A DNA stretch of 16,414 nt from G963674505 sp964575975 (GTDB lineage: Bacteria; Desulfobacterota; Desulfobacteria; Desulfobacterales; SKZT01), in assembly GCA_964575975.1 (NCBI GenBank), contig CAZNTU010000117.1, forward strand, positions 1 to 16,414, read 5' to 3'. Position numbers and translations under genes: made by a program. Shown here piece after piece: positions 6,883 to 14,511 of this stretch; the first letter of the stretch is position 1, and the number at the start of each line of letters is the position of its first letter. The notes under the pieces were generated by a model. That model saw nothing but the letters and a program-made list of their open reading frames with translations, made no database searches and was not told the DNA's origin.

Positions 6883-8727
6883 TTATTTCTCCCGTTCGTG
6901 CAACCGTATAGCGGCGCCCTCCGCCCAAACGCCCAGTTGCCCGATCGCGTTGGAATTGACGTCGGGCCGGGCGTCCGCGGCGTTGAACCAGAGTTTGCCC
7001 TCCAGCGGAATGCCCAGTGCGCAAATATGCGGATTCGGGACGCCCTCCTCGGAGATAAGATGGAAATCTTCGGTAACGTCCAGTCCTCCCAATTCGAAAA
7101 CGCCCGAGTCGTCTTGGTTAATAAACGTCCGAATCGCGCCGCGTTTGAATAAATTTTCAATGAGGGGACTCGTGTCGTTTTTGCTGTCCACGCCGTGAAT
7201 TCTGCCGTTGACGATGTGACGCACGGGTCTCGCAGGTCCGGGGGCCTCCTCGCTGCTTATTTCGAATACGCCGTTTTTTTCGTCGAATCCGATTTTCGGG
7301 GACGGTCCCGAAAAGGAGACGATCCCCTGCTCGGCCAATATCAGCAACTCTTGGGAACTCTGAATGGGAGGTCCGACCGCCGTGCGGTTGTTGAACCGCT
7401 CGAATCCGCGTTTCATGCGCCTATGGCTTTCGGCCGTCAGACCGCCGTGGTCCACGGCGGTCCTCAGAACGTCCCGCAAATCCCTCAGGACCGAATCCAC
7501 GGCGTTCTTCTCGGGGCTCGCCATGTTGCCTTTTTTTGCTTCCGAGATATCGGCTCGCATGTAGTCCATGACGAACCGGGCGTATTGGTCGTAGGATTCG
7601 AAAAGGGGCGCTCCCGGACCCCGCCGGTCCTCAAAGGTCCAAAGCGGGTTTTCCAAGTCACGCCAGGAAAAGCGCTTTTTGAAGGGAACATTTTTTTCCA
7701 CGAAGGCTCGACGCTCCGATTCCGACGAAAGCGCCGACAATTCTTCCCCGAACTCCGCTCCGAGAAGAGTAGTATAAAACACGTATTCCATCTCCCGCCT
7801 GATCGTCGGAAGCAAGTCCTCTTCGAAATCGATTTTCCGGCCTGCTTGTTTCAGACCTTGCACGAACTCGTAGGTTAAAAACCGCCCCTTGTACTGCCCC
7901 GTTTTTTGATTGTATCCGCGAGCGCAAAAAGGAAGGCCTACCCTCGAGCCCAGGATAAGGCGAGGCTCTTTTCCGCTTGGAACGTACGCGCCGTCTTCGA
8001 ATTTTCCGCCGCGCCCGTAGGTGAACCCTTTGATAATGTCGATGGCGGTAAGGCCCATGCCGATCACGTACACGGAATCTCCGGCCGGGATTTTCTCCAG
8101 TTTTTCCGTTATGGGATAGGCCATGTGCGTGTACGAAAGGTCGTTGCCCTTTTTGTTTTGGGAACGGGCGAACTCGAGGCAGGCGTCTTCCAGCGACCCT
8201 GGCACGACCCGGTTTTTCGCGTGCCCGGTCAACAATACGATCTCGTTGGCCGGTATGGTTTCGCCGTCGCTTAGAATCACGTTGCGAACGCCCTCGGCGG
8301 TTTCCAAGATATCCACGGCTTCGGCGCTTCGCCTGCGAAGGACGACGCCCGGAGGCAGATTCGCCTCGGTCCAATCGAAGGCGTCCGCCAAATACTCGCC
8401 GTGAAGCGCTCTGGGAGGATAGTCGTTGGGACCGAAACCGAATCCTCTCGCCTCGAGGTAGCCGTGAAGGGTCCTTCTTGCCTCGGACGCCCTGGCCTCT
8501 CGGTCGTCGTCGCCGAACGCGGTGATCTGGCTGGCAACCGTGTTCAACAAAAGCCAGTGAGGCTGCGTCACGCTGTGAATCCCCCCGCCGCCGAACCTTC
8601 CCGACTTTTCGACCACGTGGATATGAACCGTGTTTCGAAGGGGCGTCTTGCCCAATTGAAGCGACAGCCTCCTGAAACAGTACGTCCCGCGCGGACCGCA
8701 CCCGACAATGACGATATGATGTTCCAT
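6883..8727 (-). CDS. FAD/NAD(P)-binding protein (NAD_binding_9-like oxidoreductase)
   Basis: This large protein (614 residues) has two Rossmann dinucleotide-binding sites. The N-terminal one is HHIVIVGCGPRGTYCFRRL (GCGPRG at residues 9-14). The second is VYVIGMGLTAIDII (about 219-232). Between them come 'WLLLNTVASQITAFGDD' and 'IVLLTGHAKNRVVPG', and the C-terminus has 'VNSNAIGQLGVWAEGAAIRL'. This layout matches the FAD-NAD(P)-binding family typified by Pfam NAD_binding_9, distantly related to flavin N-monooxygenases. The biochemical role of most members is unknown. ATG 8727 is preceded by GGGAGGA at ideal spacing; the longer frame would start with a TTG upstream of this site. The methyltransferase downstream may work on the same metabolite, which is inference from position only. 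Confidence 0.82.
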   Translation of the reverse strand: MEHHIVIVGCGPRGTYCFRRLSLQLGKTPLRNTVHIHVVEKSGRFGGGGIHSVTQPHWLLLNTVASQITAFGDDDREARASEARRTLHGYLEARGFGFGPNDYPPRALHGEYLADAFDWTEANLPPGVVLRRRSAEAVDILETAEGVRNVILSDGETIPANEIVLLTGHAKNRVVPGSLEDACLEFARSQNKKGNDLSYTHMAYPITEKLEKIPAGDSVYVIGMGLTAIDIIKGFTYGRGGKFEDGAYVPSGKEPRLILGSRVGLPFCARGYNQKTGQYKGRFLTYEFVQGLKQAGRKIDFEEDLLPTIRREMEYVFYTTLLGAEFGEELSALSSESERRAFVEKNVPFKKRFSWRDLENPLWTFEDRRGPGAPLFESYDQYARFVMDYMRADISEAKKGNMASPEKNAVDSVLRDLRDVLRTAVDHGGLTAESHRRMKRGFERFNNRTAVGPPIQSSQELLILAEQGIVSFSGPSPKIGFDEKNGVFEISSEEAPGPARPVRHIVNGRIHGVDSKNDTSPLIENLFKRGAIRTFINQDDSGVFELGGLDVTEDFHLISEEGVPNPHICALGIPLEGKLWFNAADARPDVNSNAIGQLGVWAEGAAIRLHEREK

Positions 8728-8838
8728 CGTTCCTCCCAATGGTTTCGAACAAAATGATTACGCCCGCCTTGCGATCGTTTCGATTGGCTCTTCGAAGATC
8801 GCTTCCGGAGCGGATTTCGGCGACTTTAATCAAAGCGC

Positions 8839-9264
8839 TTGACTTATACCACAAAAGCCCCCGAAGAGGAAGCGGTTCTCGATAGCAAATCTCGCCCCGC
8901 GATTATCCGCAGACCGAGAAAAAAACGTCCGGACGAATGGGAACGGGACGTGAATCCAGGCAAAACCAAGGGGCGAAACACAGGGGATCATGTCCCCGAG
9001 GAAGAACCGGAAACACAGGCAGCCTCGGAAGTCAAAGAGCTTCGGAATATTTTGGGTGACGATTTCACCGAGGACGAACTAAGGGAATTTCCGGTCGTGA
9101 TGGAAGGGGGAGACTCCGGCAGGGCAAGACCTGCATCGGCTTGCGAGACCCGGAGCGCCGAGCTTTCAAAGCCATGGCCGAAACGACGGCAAGCCGACGC
9201 GACCTTTACGTCCCGAATAAAGACACCCCCCTATTCACTCTGGAACCGGCTGGTAGGCGTTTAA
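8839..9264 (+). CDS. Hypothetical small protein gene interrupted by two compensating frameshifts
   Basis: The frame from TTG 8839 to TAA 9262-9264 encodes an acidic, charged, probably cytoplasmic protein of about 140 residues (RRPRKKRPDEWERD, then KELRNILGDDFTEDELREF). Past about 9106 that frame becomes implausible while the next frame reads GRLRQGKTCIGLRDPERRAF and DLYVPNKDTP. Near 9231 the first frame again gives PYSLWNRLVGV before the stop. One missing G in the run at 9106-9110 and one extra C in the run at 9226-9231 restore a single smooth product ending YVPNKDTP-YSLWNRLVGV. From memory this wording resembles a family of uncharacterised bacterial proteins ending 'YVPK...Y.LWNRL(I/V)GV'. 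The true start is uncertain: no clear ribosome binding site precedes the TTG, and a GTG at 8950 is an alternative. It is divergent from the FAD protein gene and of unknown function. Confidence 0.6.
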   Translation: MTYTTKAPEEEAVLDSKSRPAIIRRPRKKRPDEWERDVNPGKTKGRNTGDHVPEEEPETQAASEVKELRNILGDDFTEDELREFPVVMEGGDSGRARPASACETRSAELSKPWPKRRQADATFTSRIKTPPYSLWNRLVGV

Positions 9265-9286
9265 GACCCCTAAAGAACGTTGCGGC

Positions 9287-9380
9287 AGGACGGATCATGG
9301 CCGCAAACAACGCGGCACGATCCGCCCTTCGCACTTGCGGTTTGATTTCCATTTCGGCCGTTTTCACAAATAGGCCGAAA
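9287..9380. terminator. Two hairpins between convergent genes, possible bidirectional terminator
   Basis: The 119-bp gap between the converging hypothetical gene and the cyclophilin gene holds two strong stems. The first (9287-9328) is bipartite: CGGATC/GATCCG outside and GCCGC/GCGGC inside, around the loop AAACAAC. The second (9352-9380) pairs TTTCGGCC with GGCCGAAA across a 13-nt loop. Neither has a convincing run of T after it, so classical intrinsic termination is uncertain. Confidence 0.45.
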
Positions 9381-9383
9381 AAG

Positions 9384-9971
9384 CTATTTCGAATCCGTTA
9401 CGACAGTCGCCTTTTCGATGACGATCGGATCGACCGGGACGTCCTGGTGTCCCGCCCTGCTCGTGGTTTTTTGATTCTCGATGGTATCGACGACATCCAT
9501 GCCCTCGACTACCTTGCCGAAAACGCAATAGCCCCATCCGCGGGTATTTTTCGCCTGGTGGTCCAGAAAATCGTTGTCGTCCGTGTTGATGAAGAACTGC
9601 GCGGTGGCCGAATGAGGTTCCATGGTACGGGCCATGGCGATAGTTCCCCGGTCGTTTTTCAACCCGTTGTCCGCCTCGTTTTGTATCGGAGCCTTCACGG
9701 GTTTCTGTACCATGTTGGTAGTGAATCCGCCGCCTTGGATCATGAATTCCTTGATCACCCTGTGGAAAATGGTCCCGTCGTAATGTCCCGCATTGACATA
9801 CCCCAAAAAGTTCTCCACGGTTTTCGGAGCCGCTTGAGGATTAAGCTCCATGACAATGGTCCCCTTGTTCGTCTTCAGCTCGACTTTCGGGGTCGCATCG
9901 CCGGCCGAGGCGTTCGGCCCTGTGGCCACCATCCCTACAGCCAAAAAAGACGCGATGAAAATATTTTTCAT
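9384..9971 (-). CDS. Periplasmic peptidyl-prolyl cis-trans isomerase, cyclophilin type
   Basis: This 195-residue cyclophilin speeds cis-trans isomerisation at proline bonds and so helps folding. A signal peptide is visible: MKN, a hydrophobic stretch IFIASFLAVGMVATG, and a likely cut after ASA (residue 23), which places the enzyme in the periplasm. The catalytic-core blocks are present: VENFLGYVNAGHYDGTIFHR (with the catalytic Arg71 next to FH), VIKEFMIQGG, RGTIAMART, SATAQFFINT and WGYCVFGKVVEGMDVVD. The ribosome binding site AAGGAGG lies 7 nt before the ATG. Once the false assembly gap is removed, the gene starts about 16 nt after the mtaB stop, so it is the last gene of the ferredoxin-mnmA-mtaB operon. 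It could be named ppiA or ppiB depending on scheme. Confidence 0.93.
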   Translation of the reverse strand: MKNIFIASFLAVGMVATGPNASAGDATPKVELKTNKGTIVMELNPQAAPKTVENFLGYVNAGHYDGTIFHRVIKEFMIQGGGFTTNMVQKPVKAPIQNEADNGLKNDRGTIAMARTMEPHSATAQFFINTDDNDFLDHQAKNTRGWGYCVFGKVVEGMDVVDTIENQKTTSRAGHQDVPVDPIVIEKATVVTDSK

Positions 9972-10145
9972 TTTTGCTCCTCCTTTTTCANNNNNNNNNN
10001 NNNNNNNNNNNNNNNNNNNNNNNNNNNNNNNNNNNNNNNNNNNNNNNNNNNNNNNNNNNNNNNNNNNNNNNNNNNNNNNNNNNNNNNNNNTACAGCCAAA
10101 AAAGACGCGATGAAAATATTTTTCATTTTTGCTCCTCCTTTTTCA
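9936..10145. other. Artificial scaffold gap with duplicated 55-bp flanks
   Basis: Exactly 100 N (9991-10090) are flanked by two identical 55-bp sequences, 9936-9990 and 10091-10145. Both contain the beginning of the cyclophilin gene and its ribosome binding site, so a second, false start of that gene appears near 10126. The simplest reading is two contigs that overlap by 55 bp and were joined with a fixed-size gap instead of being merged. The true sequence is then 155 bp shorter, with mtaB and the cyclophilin gene about 16 nt apart. Confidence 0.9.
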
Positions 10146-11534
10146 ATTTTTTCCATTATCGTTTGATTCGTGCAATTCATGGGTAAAATATTCTTCGAAA
10201 ACGTCCCCGAACACCGCCGATTCCCCGGAAACCCGCGAAACCGTCGGCGTTCGAATCGTGTTTTTCCATTCGTCCGGTCCTTCCAACAAAACGGGGATGT
10301 AGTTGGACGACATCGCCTTGAGCATGCCGGTGTCGCCGTCCCTTTGCTCCTCCACCAAAACGCTCAACGTTTTTCCGACGAAACTTTCGAAAAAGCGCCT
10401 TTTCTTTTCCTTTCCCAGCTTTCGCATAGAGTTGCATCTGCGCTTGATTTCGGCCGTCTGAACCTTTCCCGGAAACGTCCAGGCGGGCGTCCCTTTCCGG
10501 GGCGAAAACGGAAAGACATGAAGATAGGTCGCCGGAATTTCGTCGATGAGATCGAACGTGTTCCTGAAAGCCTTTTCGGTTTCCCCTGGAAAGCCGATCA
10601 GACAGTCCACGCCTACGGCGGCGTCCGGAATATTCTTCTTTATCTTCAAAACGAGATCCCTGAAAAATTCACGAGTGTAGGGCCTGTTCATTTTCTTCAG
10701 GATTTCGTCGTCGCCGCTTTGAAGCGGAATGTGAAAATGGGGGCAGAACCCTTCCCATCGGGCCGCAAGCTCCACGATCTCGTCGGTGGCTTCGCGCGGC
10801 TCGATAGAGCTTAATCTTACGCGTTCGACCAAGTCCGCCCCCCGGATTTTCAAAAGCAGCTCGTACAGACTGGTACGTTCGTCCAAGTCCCTGCCGTAGG
10901 CGCCCAGGTGTATCCCCGTCAACACGATTTCCCGCGCCCCCGCCTTTTTCAAGATTTCGATCTTTTTCAGGACATCTCCGGGCGGAAGGCTCCTGCTCGC
11001 GCCCCTGGCATGGGGAACGATGCAGTACGTGCAGAACGAATCGCACCCGTCCTGGATTTTCAAAAATGACCTCGTTCGCGAACCGCCGGGCGTGGCCGGC
11101 ATATCCTGAAAAAAACGCGAAACCCTGGCATCGTCCCGAACTATTTTGGCCGAACATGCCTTCGCCTTCAAATACGAATCGACAAGCTCCGGAATCCTTT
11201 TTTTCTCCGAATTGCCGAAAATGCAATGAACGCCGGGAATTTTCGCAATGTCCTCGGGACAGGTCTGCGCATAGCAGCCCGTCACGATCACAAGCGCGTC
11301 GGGGTTCGACCGAATCGCCCTTCTGATCGCCTGCCGGGATTGCATGGAAGCTTTCTGGGTGACCGTGCAGGTGTTTACGACGCACACGTCGGGCGCGATA
11401 TCGGGAGAAAGCTCTTCTCCCCTGATCGAACGGGGGGCGCACCGGAGGCAGCCGCGCTCGGAAAAGCTCTCCTCCAACGCCTCGGATTCGTACTGGTTCA
11501 CCTTGCAACCCAGCGTGACAACCGAGTATTTCAA
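10143..11534 (-). CDS. mtaB: tRNA t6A37 methylthiotransferase MtaB (MiaB-like radical SAM)
   Basis: MtaB adds a methylthio group to N6-threonylcarbamoyladenosine 37 of tRNA, helping ANN codon decoding. Visible parts, in order, are the UPF0004 domain with three cluster cysteines (TLGCKVNQYES, VVNTCTVT, VTGCYAQ), the radical SAM motif CDSFCTYCIVPHARG, the blocks LTGIHLGAYG and RLSSIEP, and a C-terminal TRAM-like tail. The LGCKVNQYE and GIHLGAYG wording favours MtaB over MiaB or RimO. I prefer the TTG at 11534: it gives the usual N-terminus, overlaps the mnmA stop as TTGA, and has GAAGGG upstream. ATG 11555 is the alternative and adds seven residues. About 463 residues; slightly long because of an insertion before VVNTC. 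The stop lies inside the right-hand copy of the assembly duplication. Confidence 0.92.
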   Translation of the reverse strand: MKYSVVTLGCKVNQYESEALEESFSERGCLRCAPRSIRGEELSPDIAPDVCVVNTCTVTQKASMQSRQAIRRAIRSNPDALVIVTGCYAQTCPEDIAKIPGVHCIFGNSEKKRIPELVDSYLKAKACSAKIVRDDARVSRFFQDMPATPGGSRTRSFLKIQDGCDSFCTYCIVPHARGASRSLPPGDVLKKIEILKKAGAREIVLTGIHLGAYGRDLDERTSLYELLLKIRGADLVERVRLSSIEPREATDEIVELAARWEGFCPHFHIPLQSGDDEILKKMNRPYTREFFRDLVLKIKKNIPDAAVGVDCLIGFPGETEKAFRNTFDLIDEIPATYLHVFPFSPRKGTPAWTFPGKVQTAEIKRRCNSMRKLGKEKKRRFFESFVGKTLSVLVEEQRDGDTGMLKAMSSNYIPVLLEGPDEWKNTIRTPTVSRVSGESAVFGDVFEEYFTHELHESNDNGKN

Positions 11535-12634
11535 TCGTTTCCCTTCGCGATCCATCCTGCGCCCGTCACTTCCTCGCCCATGTAAAATACGGCCCCCTGC
11601 CCCGGAGTCAAAGCCTCCCTGGGCGACCGGAAACGCACCAGGGCCGACATTTTACCCTCTGGAACCACCTCGGATTCCGTCGCCGCGCTTCTGTACCGAA
11701 CCTTCGTACACGCGACAAACGGGGCTTCCGGGATTTCCCTAATCCAATTGATCGATTCCACCCGGCATTCGGTTTGAAGCAATTCGTGCTTGAATCCCAC
11801 CACCAGGCGGTTGTTTTCAGAGTCGATGCGCACGACGTAGTAAGGCTCCGATGCCGGGCAGTTGATTCCGCGTCTCTGTCCCACGGTAAAAAGGTGGAGC
11901 CCCTTGTGTTCCCCGATTGTTTTGCCGGACGTGTCCGCGATTTCCCCCGGTTCGGGGGAAAAATTCCTGGATAGAAAGCCGCCGTAGGATTCCTCGGAGA
12001 CGAAGCACACGTCCTGGCTCTCGCCCTTCGTGACGGGGACAAGGCCCCTTTCCTTCGCCAGCAGTTTCACGTCGGACTTGGTCTTGTCTCCGAGAGGAAA
12101 GCACGCGACCCCAAGTTGGTCTTGGTTCATAAATCCTAAAAAATAAGATTGATCCTTGGCGCTGTCCGTGCCTTTCAAAAGGCGGAATTTGCCGTCGGAC
12201 CCTTGCTCGACCCGTGCGTAATGCCCAGTGGCGACTTTGGACGCGCCCAGCTTTTTCGCATGTTGCAGAAGAGCGCCGAACTTGATGGACGGATTGCATA
12301 CCAGGCAGGGATTGGGCGTTTTTCCATCCCGGTAGGTTCTCACGAAATTATCGACGACGCACTTTTCGAATTCCTCGCTCAGATCCAGGACATGGATCGG
12401 TATTCCCAGCATGGATGACAAGGTTTTCATCCTTTCTTCGGCCTCTTCGAGGAGGCGGCGGATCTCGCCGGTCGCGCGCAAATTCGCCTCGGGGCGCGCA
12501 TGTTTCGGAGAACCCGGTTCGTAACCGGTGACGAAATGGAGGCCGACTATGGAGAAGCCTTGCTCTTCGAGAAGACACGCGGCCATCAGGGAGTCCACGC
12601 CTCCGCTCACGGCCGCCGCAATACGAGTTTTCAT
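11531..12634 (-). CDS. mnmA: tRNA-specific 2-thiouridylase MnmA
   Basis: MnmA activates U34 of tRNA Lys, Glu and Gln with ATP and replaces its 2-oxygen with sulfur. The 367-residue protein begins MKTRIAAAVSGGVDSLMAA, with the PP-loop ATP-binding SGGVDS at residues 10-15. The catalytic cysteines correspond to Cys113 (TPNPCLVCN) and Cys210 (ESQDVCFVS). Other family blocks are ATGHYARV, KDQSYFLGFM, GLHLFTVGQRRGI and, near the C-terminus, LTPGQGAVFY. ATG 12634 overlaps the ferredoxin stop as ATGA, which indicates translational coupling. The frame extends upstream to 13075, but that part is the shadow of the ferredoxin gene and is rejected. About 30 residues between the PP-loop and the NPC motif look longer than in E. 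coli MnmA. Confidence 0.95.
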   Translation of the reverse strand: MKTRIAAAVSGGVDSLMAACLLEEQGFSIVGLHFVTGYEPGSPKHARPEANLRATGEIRRLLEEAEERMKTLSSMLGIPIHVLDLSEEFEKCVVDNFVRTYRDGKTPNPCLVCNPSIKFGALLQHAKKLGASKVATGHYARVEQGSDGKFRLLKGTDSAKDQSYFLGFMNQDQLGVACFPLGDKTKSDVKLLAKERGLVPVTKGESQDVCFVSEESYGGFLSRNFSPEPGEIADTSGKTIGEHKGLHLFTVGQRRGINCPASEPYYVVRIDSENNRLVVGFKHELLQTECRVESINWIREIPEAPFVACTKVRYRSAATESEVVPEGKMSALVRFRSPREALTPGQGAVFYMGEEVTGAGWIAKGND

Positions 12635-13059
12635 TCGAAAAAGAGAGTGTTGGTGGGACGAACCTCCATGGCCCTGGTGGGGCATGTCAGGACGCAAAGC
12701 TCGCAAACCGTGCATTTTTTCTGATCGAACACCACGTGCATGTCGGGACGGCTCACCGAAAGCGCCGCCGACGGACACACGGCCGTACACGATCCGCAAT
12801 GGATGCATTTGGCCTCGATTCGCTTGATTTCCTGCGACGCGTTCTCCACCTTCACGTTCTGGCTTTCCAGGTACTTGACGCCTTCCTTGAAATTCTTCTT
12901 GTTGCCGGAAAGCTCCATCACCATGATTCCCTCTTTTCTGGGAAGCACCGTGGCGCGAAGTATGTTGAACGTCAGGTCGTACTCCTTGGCCAAGTTGCAT
13001 ACGATAGGTTTGTGGGCGTAATCTATGGGAAACCGCAGCATTAGGATTTTTGAATACAC
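12631..13059 (-). CDS. NIL-domain ferredoxin, 2x[4Fe-4S]
   Basis: This 142-residue protein joins an N-terminal NIL domain (about residues 7-75, with the typical KPIVCNLAKEYDLTFNILRA) to a C-terminal bacterial ferredoxin domain. The eight cluster ligands are Cys85, 88, 91 and 95 (CIHCGSCTAVC) and Cys116, 119, 122 and 126 (CTVCELCVLTC). NIL domains also occur at the end of methionine ABC-transporter ATPases. NIL-ferredoxins have been linked to sulfur insertion in anaerobes, for example in the homocysteine route with DUF39 proteins. The start is GTG at 13059, with GGAGGT about 5 nt upstream. It is the first gene of an operon with mnmA and mtaB, so a role in giving electrons or sulfur to tRNA thiolation is a reasonable inference. 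Confidence 0.92.
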   Translation of the reverse strand: MYSKILMLRFPIDYAHKPIVCNLAKEYDLTFNILRATVLPRKEGIMVMELSGNKKNFKEGVKYLESQNVKVENASQEIKRIEAKCIHCGSCTAVCPSAALSVSRPDMHVVFDQKKCTVCELCVLTCPTRAMEVRPTNTLFFE

Positions 13060-13096
13060 GACGACCTCCGAACAATTATTTTAATGAAAGAACGGT

Positions 13097-13125
13097 AGTG
13101 TAATGTTAATGTCGGAACATGTCAA
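13097..13125 (-). promoter_or_regulatory. Sigma70-type promoter of the ferredoxin-mnmA-mtaB operon
   Basis: On the minus strand a perfect TTGACA (13120-13125) is followed after 17 bp by TACACT (13097-13102, 4 of 6). The expected transcript start is about 30 nt upstream of the GTG at 13059. The promoter lies inside, and directly against, the first codons of the divergent acyltransferase gene, so the two units may interfere with each other. Confidence 0.65.
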
Positions 13126-14398
13126 CGATCATATCAATAATACAAACATTTTCGTCATCAACCATTTCACCCGGATCGAAACCCTGCTGCTTCCCTACCA
13201 TATTTTCAATCAAACGAGAGTTCCGGTCTGGTCGCTTGCCTCGGCGGAATTCTTCGGGGGAACGTTCGGAAATCTCCTGGACCTCGTAGGGGCCGTTTCC
13301 ACAAAAGACCCGCACAGGGACCGACTGATTGTCAAGACCCTTCTGACGGCCGAGGCCTCGTGGATTGTTTTCCCCGAGGGTCGAATGGTCAAGAACAAAA
13401 AAATCCTGGAGAAGGGCAGGTTCATGGTTTCCGCCCCCGACGGAAGAAAACGGGAGCCCCATACTGGAGCGGCGGCCTTGGCCCTCCGGACCGAATTCTA
13501 CAGGCAACGGTTCGAAAAAATGCGAAAGAAATCCCCCCGGGAAATACGGAGGCTGATGGATCTTTTCGGCATAACGGAAAGCGAGATCGATCCGGTATTG
13601 GAAAATCGCACACGAATCGTGCCGGTAAACGTGACCTATTACCCGCTAAGGGCAAGGGAGAACATTCTGAGCAACCTGGCGGAAAGATTCGTCGAGGGCC
13701 TCGACGGGGCCTTCCTGGAGGAACTCATGACGGAGGGAAGCATGCTTCTCTCCGGTGTGGATATCGACATACGCTTTGGAAAGGCCATCGATATCAGAAA
13801 GCGCCTTTGCACGGACTGCGTAAGGGAGGACATCGAGACGGACCGGGAAATCGGTTTCGACGATCTGATACCCTCGCGCGACACCATGAGAAAGATCTCC
13901 TCCGAACTCATGAACGATTACATGTCCCGCATCTACGACATGACCACGGTCAATCACGACCATCTTTTCGCGTCCGTGCTCAAGCATTATCCGTGGAAAA
14001 GGATCAAGGAGGCGGACCTGAAAAGAAGGGTCTATTGCGTGGCGAAGCAGGGCATCGAACGGAAAGGCGTCTATTTTCACGACAGCTTGCAAAAAGACCA
14101 ACTGGCTCTTCTGACCGATGACCGGTTCGACAAATATCGCGATTTCATTTCCCTTGCCGTCGAAAAAAAAACGGTGGTCAAAAGGGACGGGACATTGATC
14201 AAAAACCCGGAGGTGTTCTCCACCCCGTTCGACTTCCATCGTTCCCGGATCGACAACACGGTCGCCGTAATCGCGAACGAAGTGGAGGCGCTGAAGCGCT
14301 TTCAACGGTCCGTGCGAATCTGCTCCTGGCTCCCTGGCTTTCTCCTTGTGGAGCCGCTTCTTTTGCGCCTTTTCGCGTACTCCCGGATATCGCCTTAG
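13103..14398 (+). CDS. 1-acyl-sn-glycerol-3-phosphate acyltransferase-like protein (PlsC/GPAT superfamily)
   Basis: This 431-residue protein carries the glycerolipid acyltransferase signatures: motif I NHFTRIET (His21, with Glu in place of the usual Asp of HX4D) and motif III IVFPEGRM (residues 88-95). It probably moves an acyl chain to a glycerophosphate-type acceptor at the membrane. No N-terminal membrane segment is present; a modest hydrophobic patch near the C-terminus (LPGFLLVEPLLLRLF) could associate with the membrane. The rest of the protein after about residue 200 is not a standard part of PlsC and is unassigned. The start is ATG 13103 or ATG 13109; neither has a good ribosome binding site, and an in-frame stop at 13085 bars a longer product. 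The gene starts 43 bp from the divergent ferredoxin gene. Its stop overlaps the end of a transposase remnant on the other strand. Confidence 0.75.
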   Translation: MLMSEHVNDHINNTNIFVINHFTRIETLLLPYHIFNQTRVPVWSLASAEFFGGTFGNLLDLVGAVSTKDPHRDRLIVKTLLTAEASWIVFPEGRMVKNKKILEKGRFMVSAPDGRKREPHTGAAALALRTEFYRQRFEKMRKKSPREIRRLMDLFGITESEIDPVLENRTRIVPVNVTYYPLRARENILSNLAERFVEGLDGAFLEELMTEGSMLLSGVDIDIRFGKAIDIRKRLCTDCVREDIETDREIGFDDLIPSRDTMRKISSELMNDYMSRIYDMTTVNHDHLFASVLKHYPWKRIKEADLKRRVYCVAKQGIERKGVYFHDSLQKDQLALLTDDRFDKYRDFISLAVEKKTVVKRDGTLIKNPEVFSTPFDFHRSRIDNTVAVIANEVEALKRFQRSVRICSWLPGFLLVEPLLLRLFAYSRISP

Positions 14399-14511
14399 CC
14401 GAGGTTGTCGCGCAAGGGAATGTTCGGACGTTCCAAAAACGGAAAAAACTCCTTTTTGCGAGCGCGGATTCGCTTGAGGATTTCGTTCATGGTCTCGTAG
14501 TCGGCGGTATC
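14395..14511 (-). pseudogene. Transposase C-terminal fragment (IS66-like wording)
   Basis: A 38-codon open stretch between two minus-strand stops reads DTADYETMNEILKRIRARKK followed by EFFPFLERPNIPLRDNLG. This resembles the part of certain DDE transposases with 'LKRI.A.K.E...FLERP.IPLHNN..E.DIR' (IS66-type or related), just before their catalytic glutamate. It lacks a start, the rest of the catalytic domain and the conserved asparagine pair, so it is a decayed remnant. Its stop shares bases with the acyltransferase stop. Family assignment is from memory of the motif. Confidence 0.6.

Noticed and set aside
6590..7024. 144-residue minus-strand frame with a protein-like stretch (MQRRYVDIVVSKRIPELQRF)
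   Set aside because: It overlaps the well-supported starts and ends of the methyltransferase and FAD-protein genes, and most of its length is their shadow. A short peptide between them cannot be fully excluded, but there is no ribosome binding site.
9974..10186. Open frames running through the N stretch on both strands
   Set aside because: They exist only because N was translated as unknown residues; the flanks are duplicate assembly ends.
12635..13075. Long N-terminal extension of the mnmA frame
   Set aside because: It lies wholly over the ferredoxin gene in another frame, and the family N-terminus (MKTRIAAAVSGG) begins at 12634 with an ATGA overlap.
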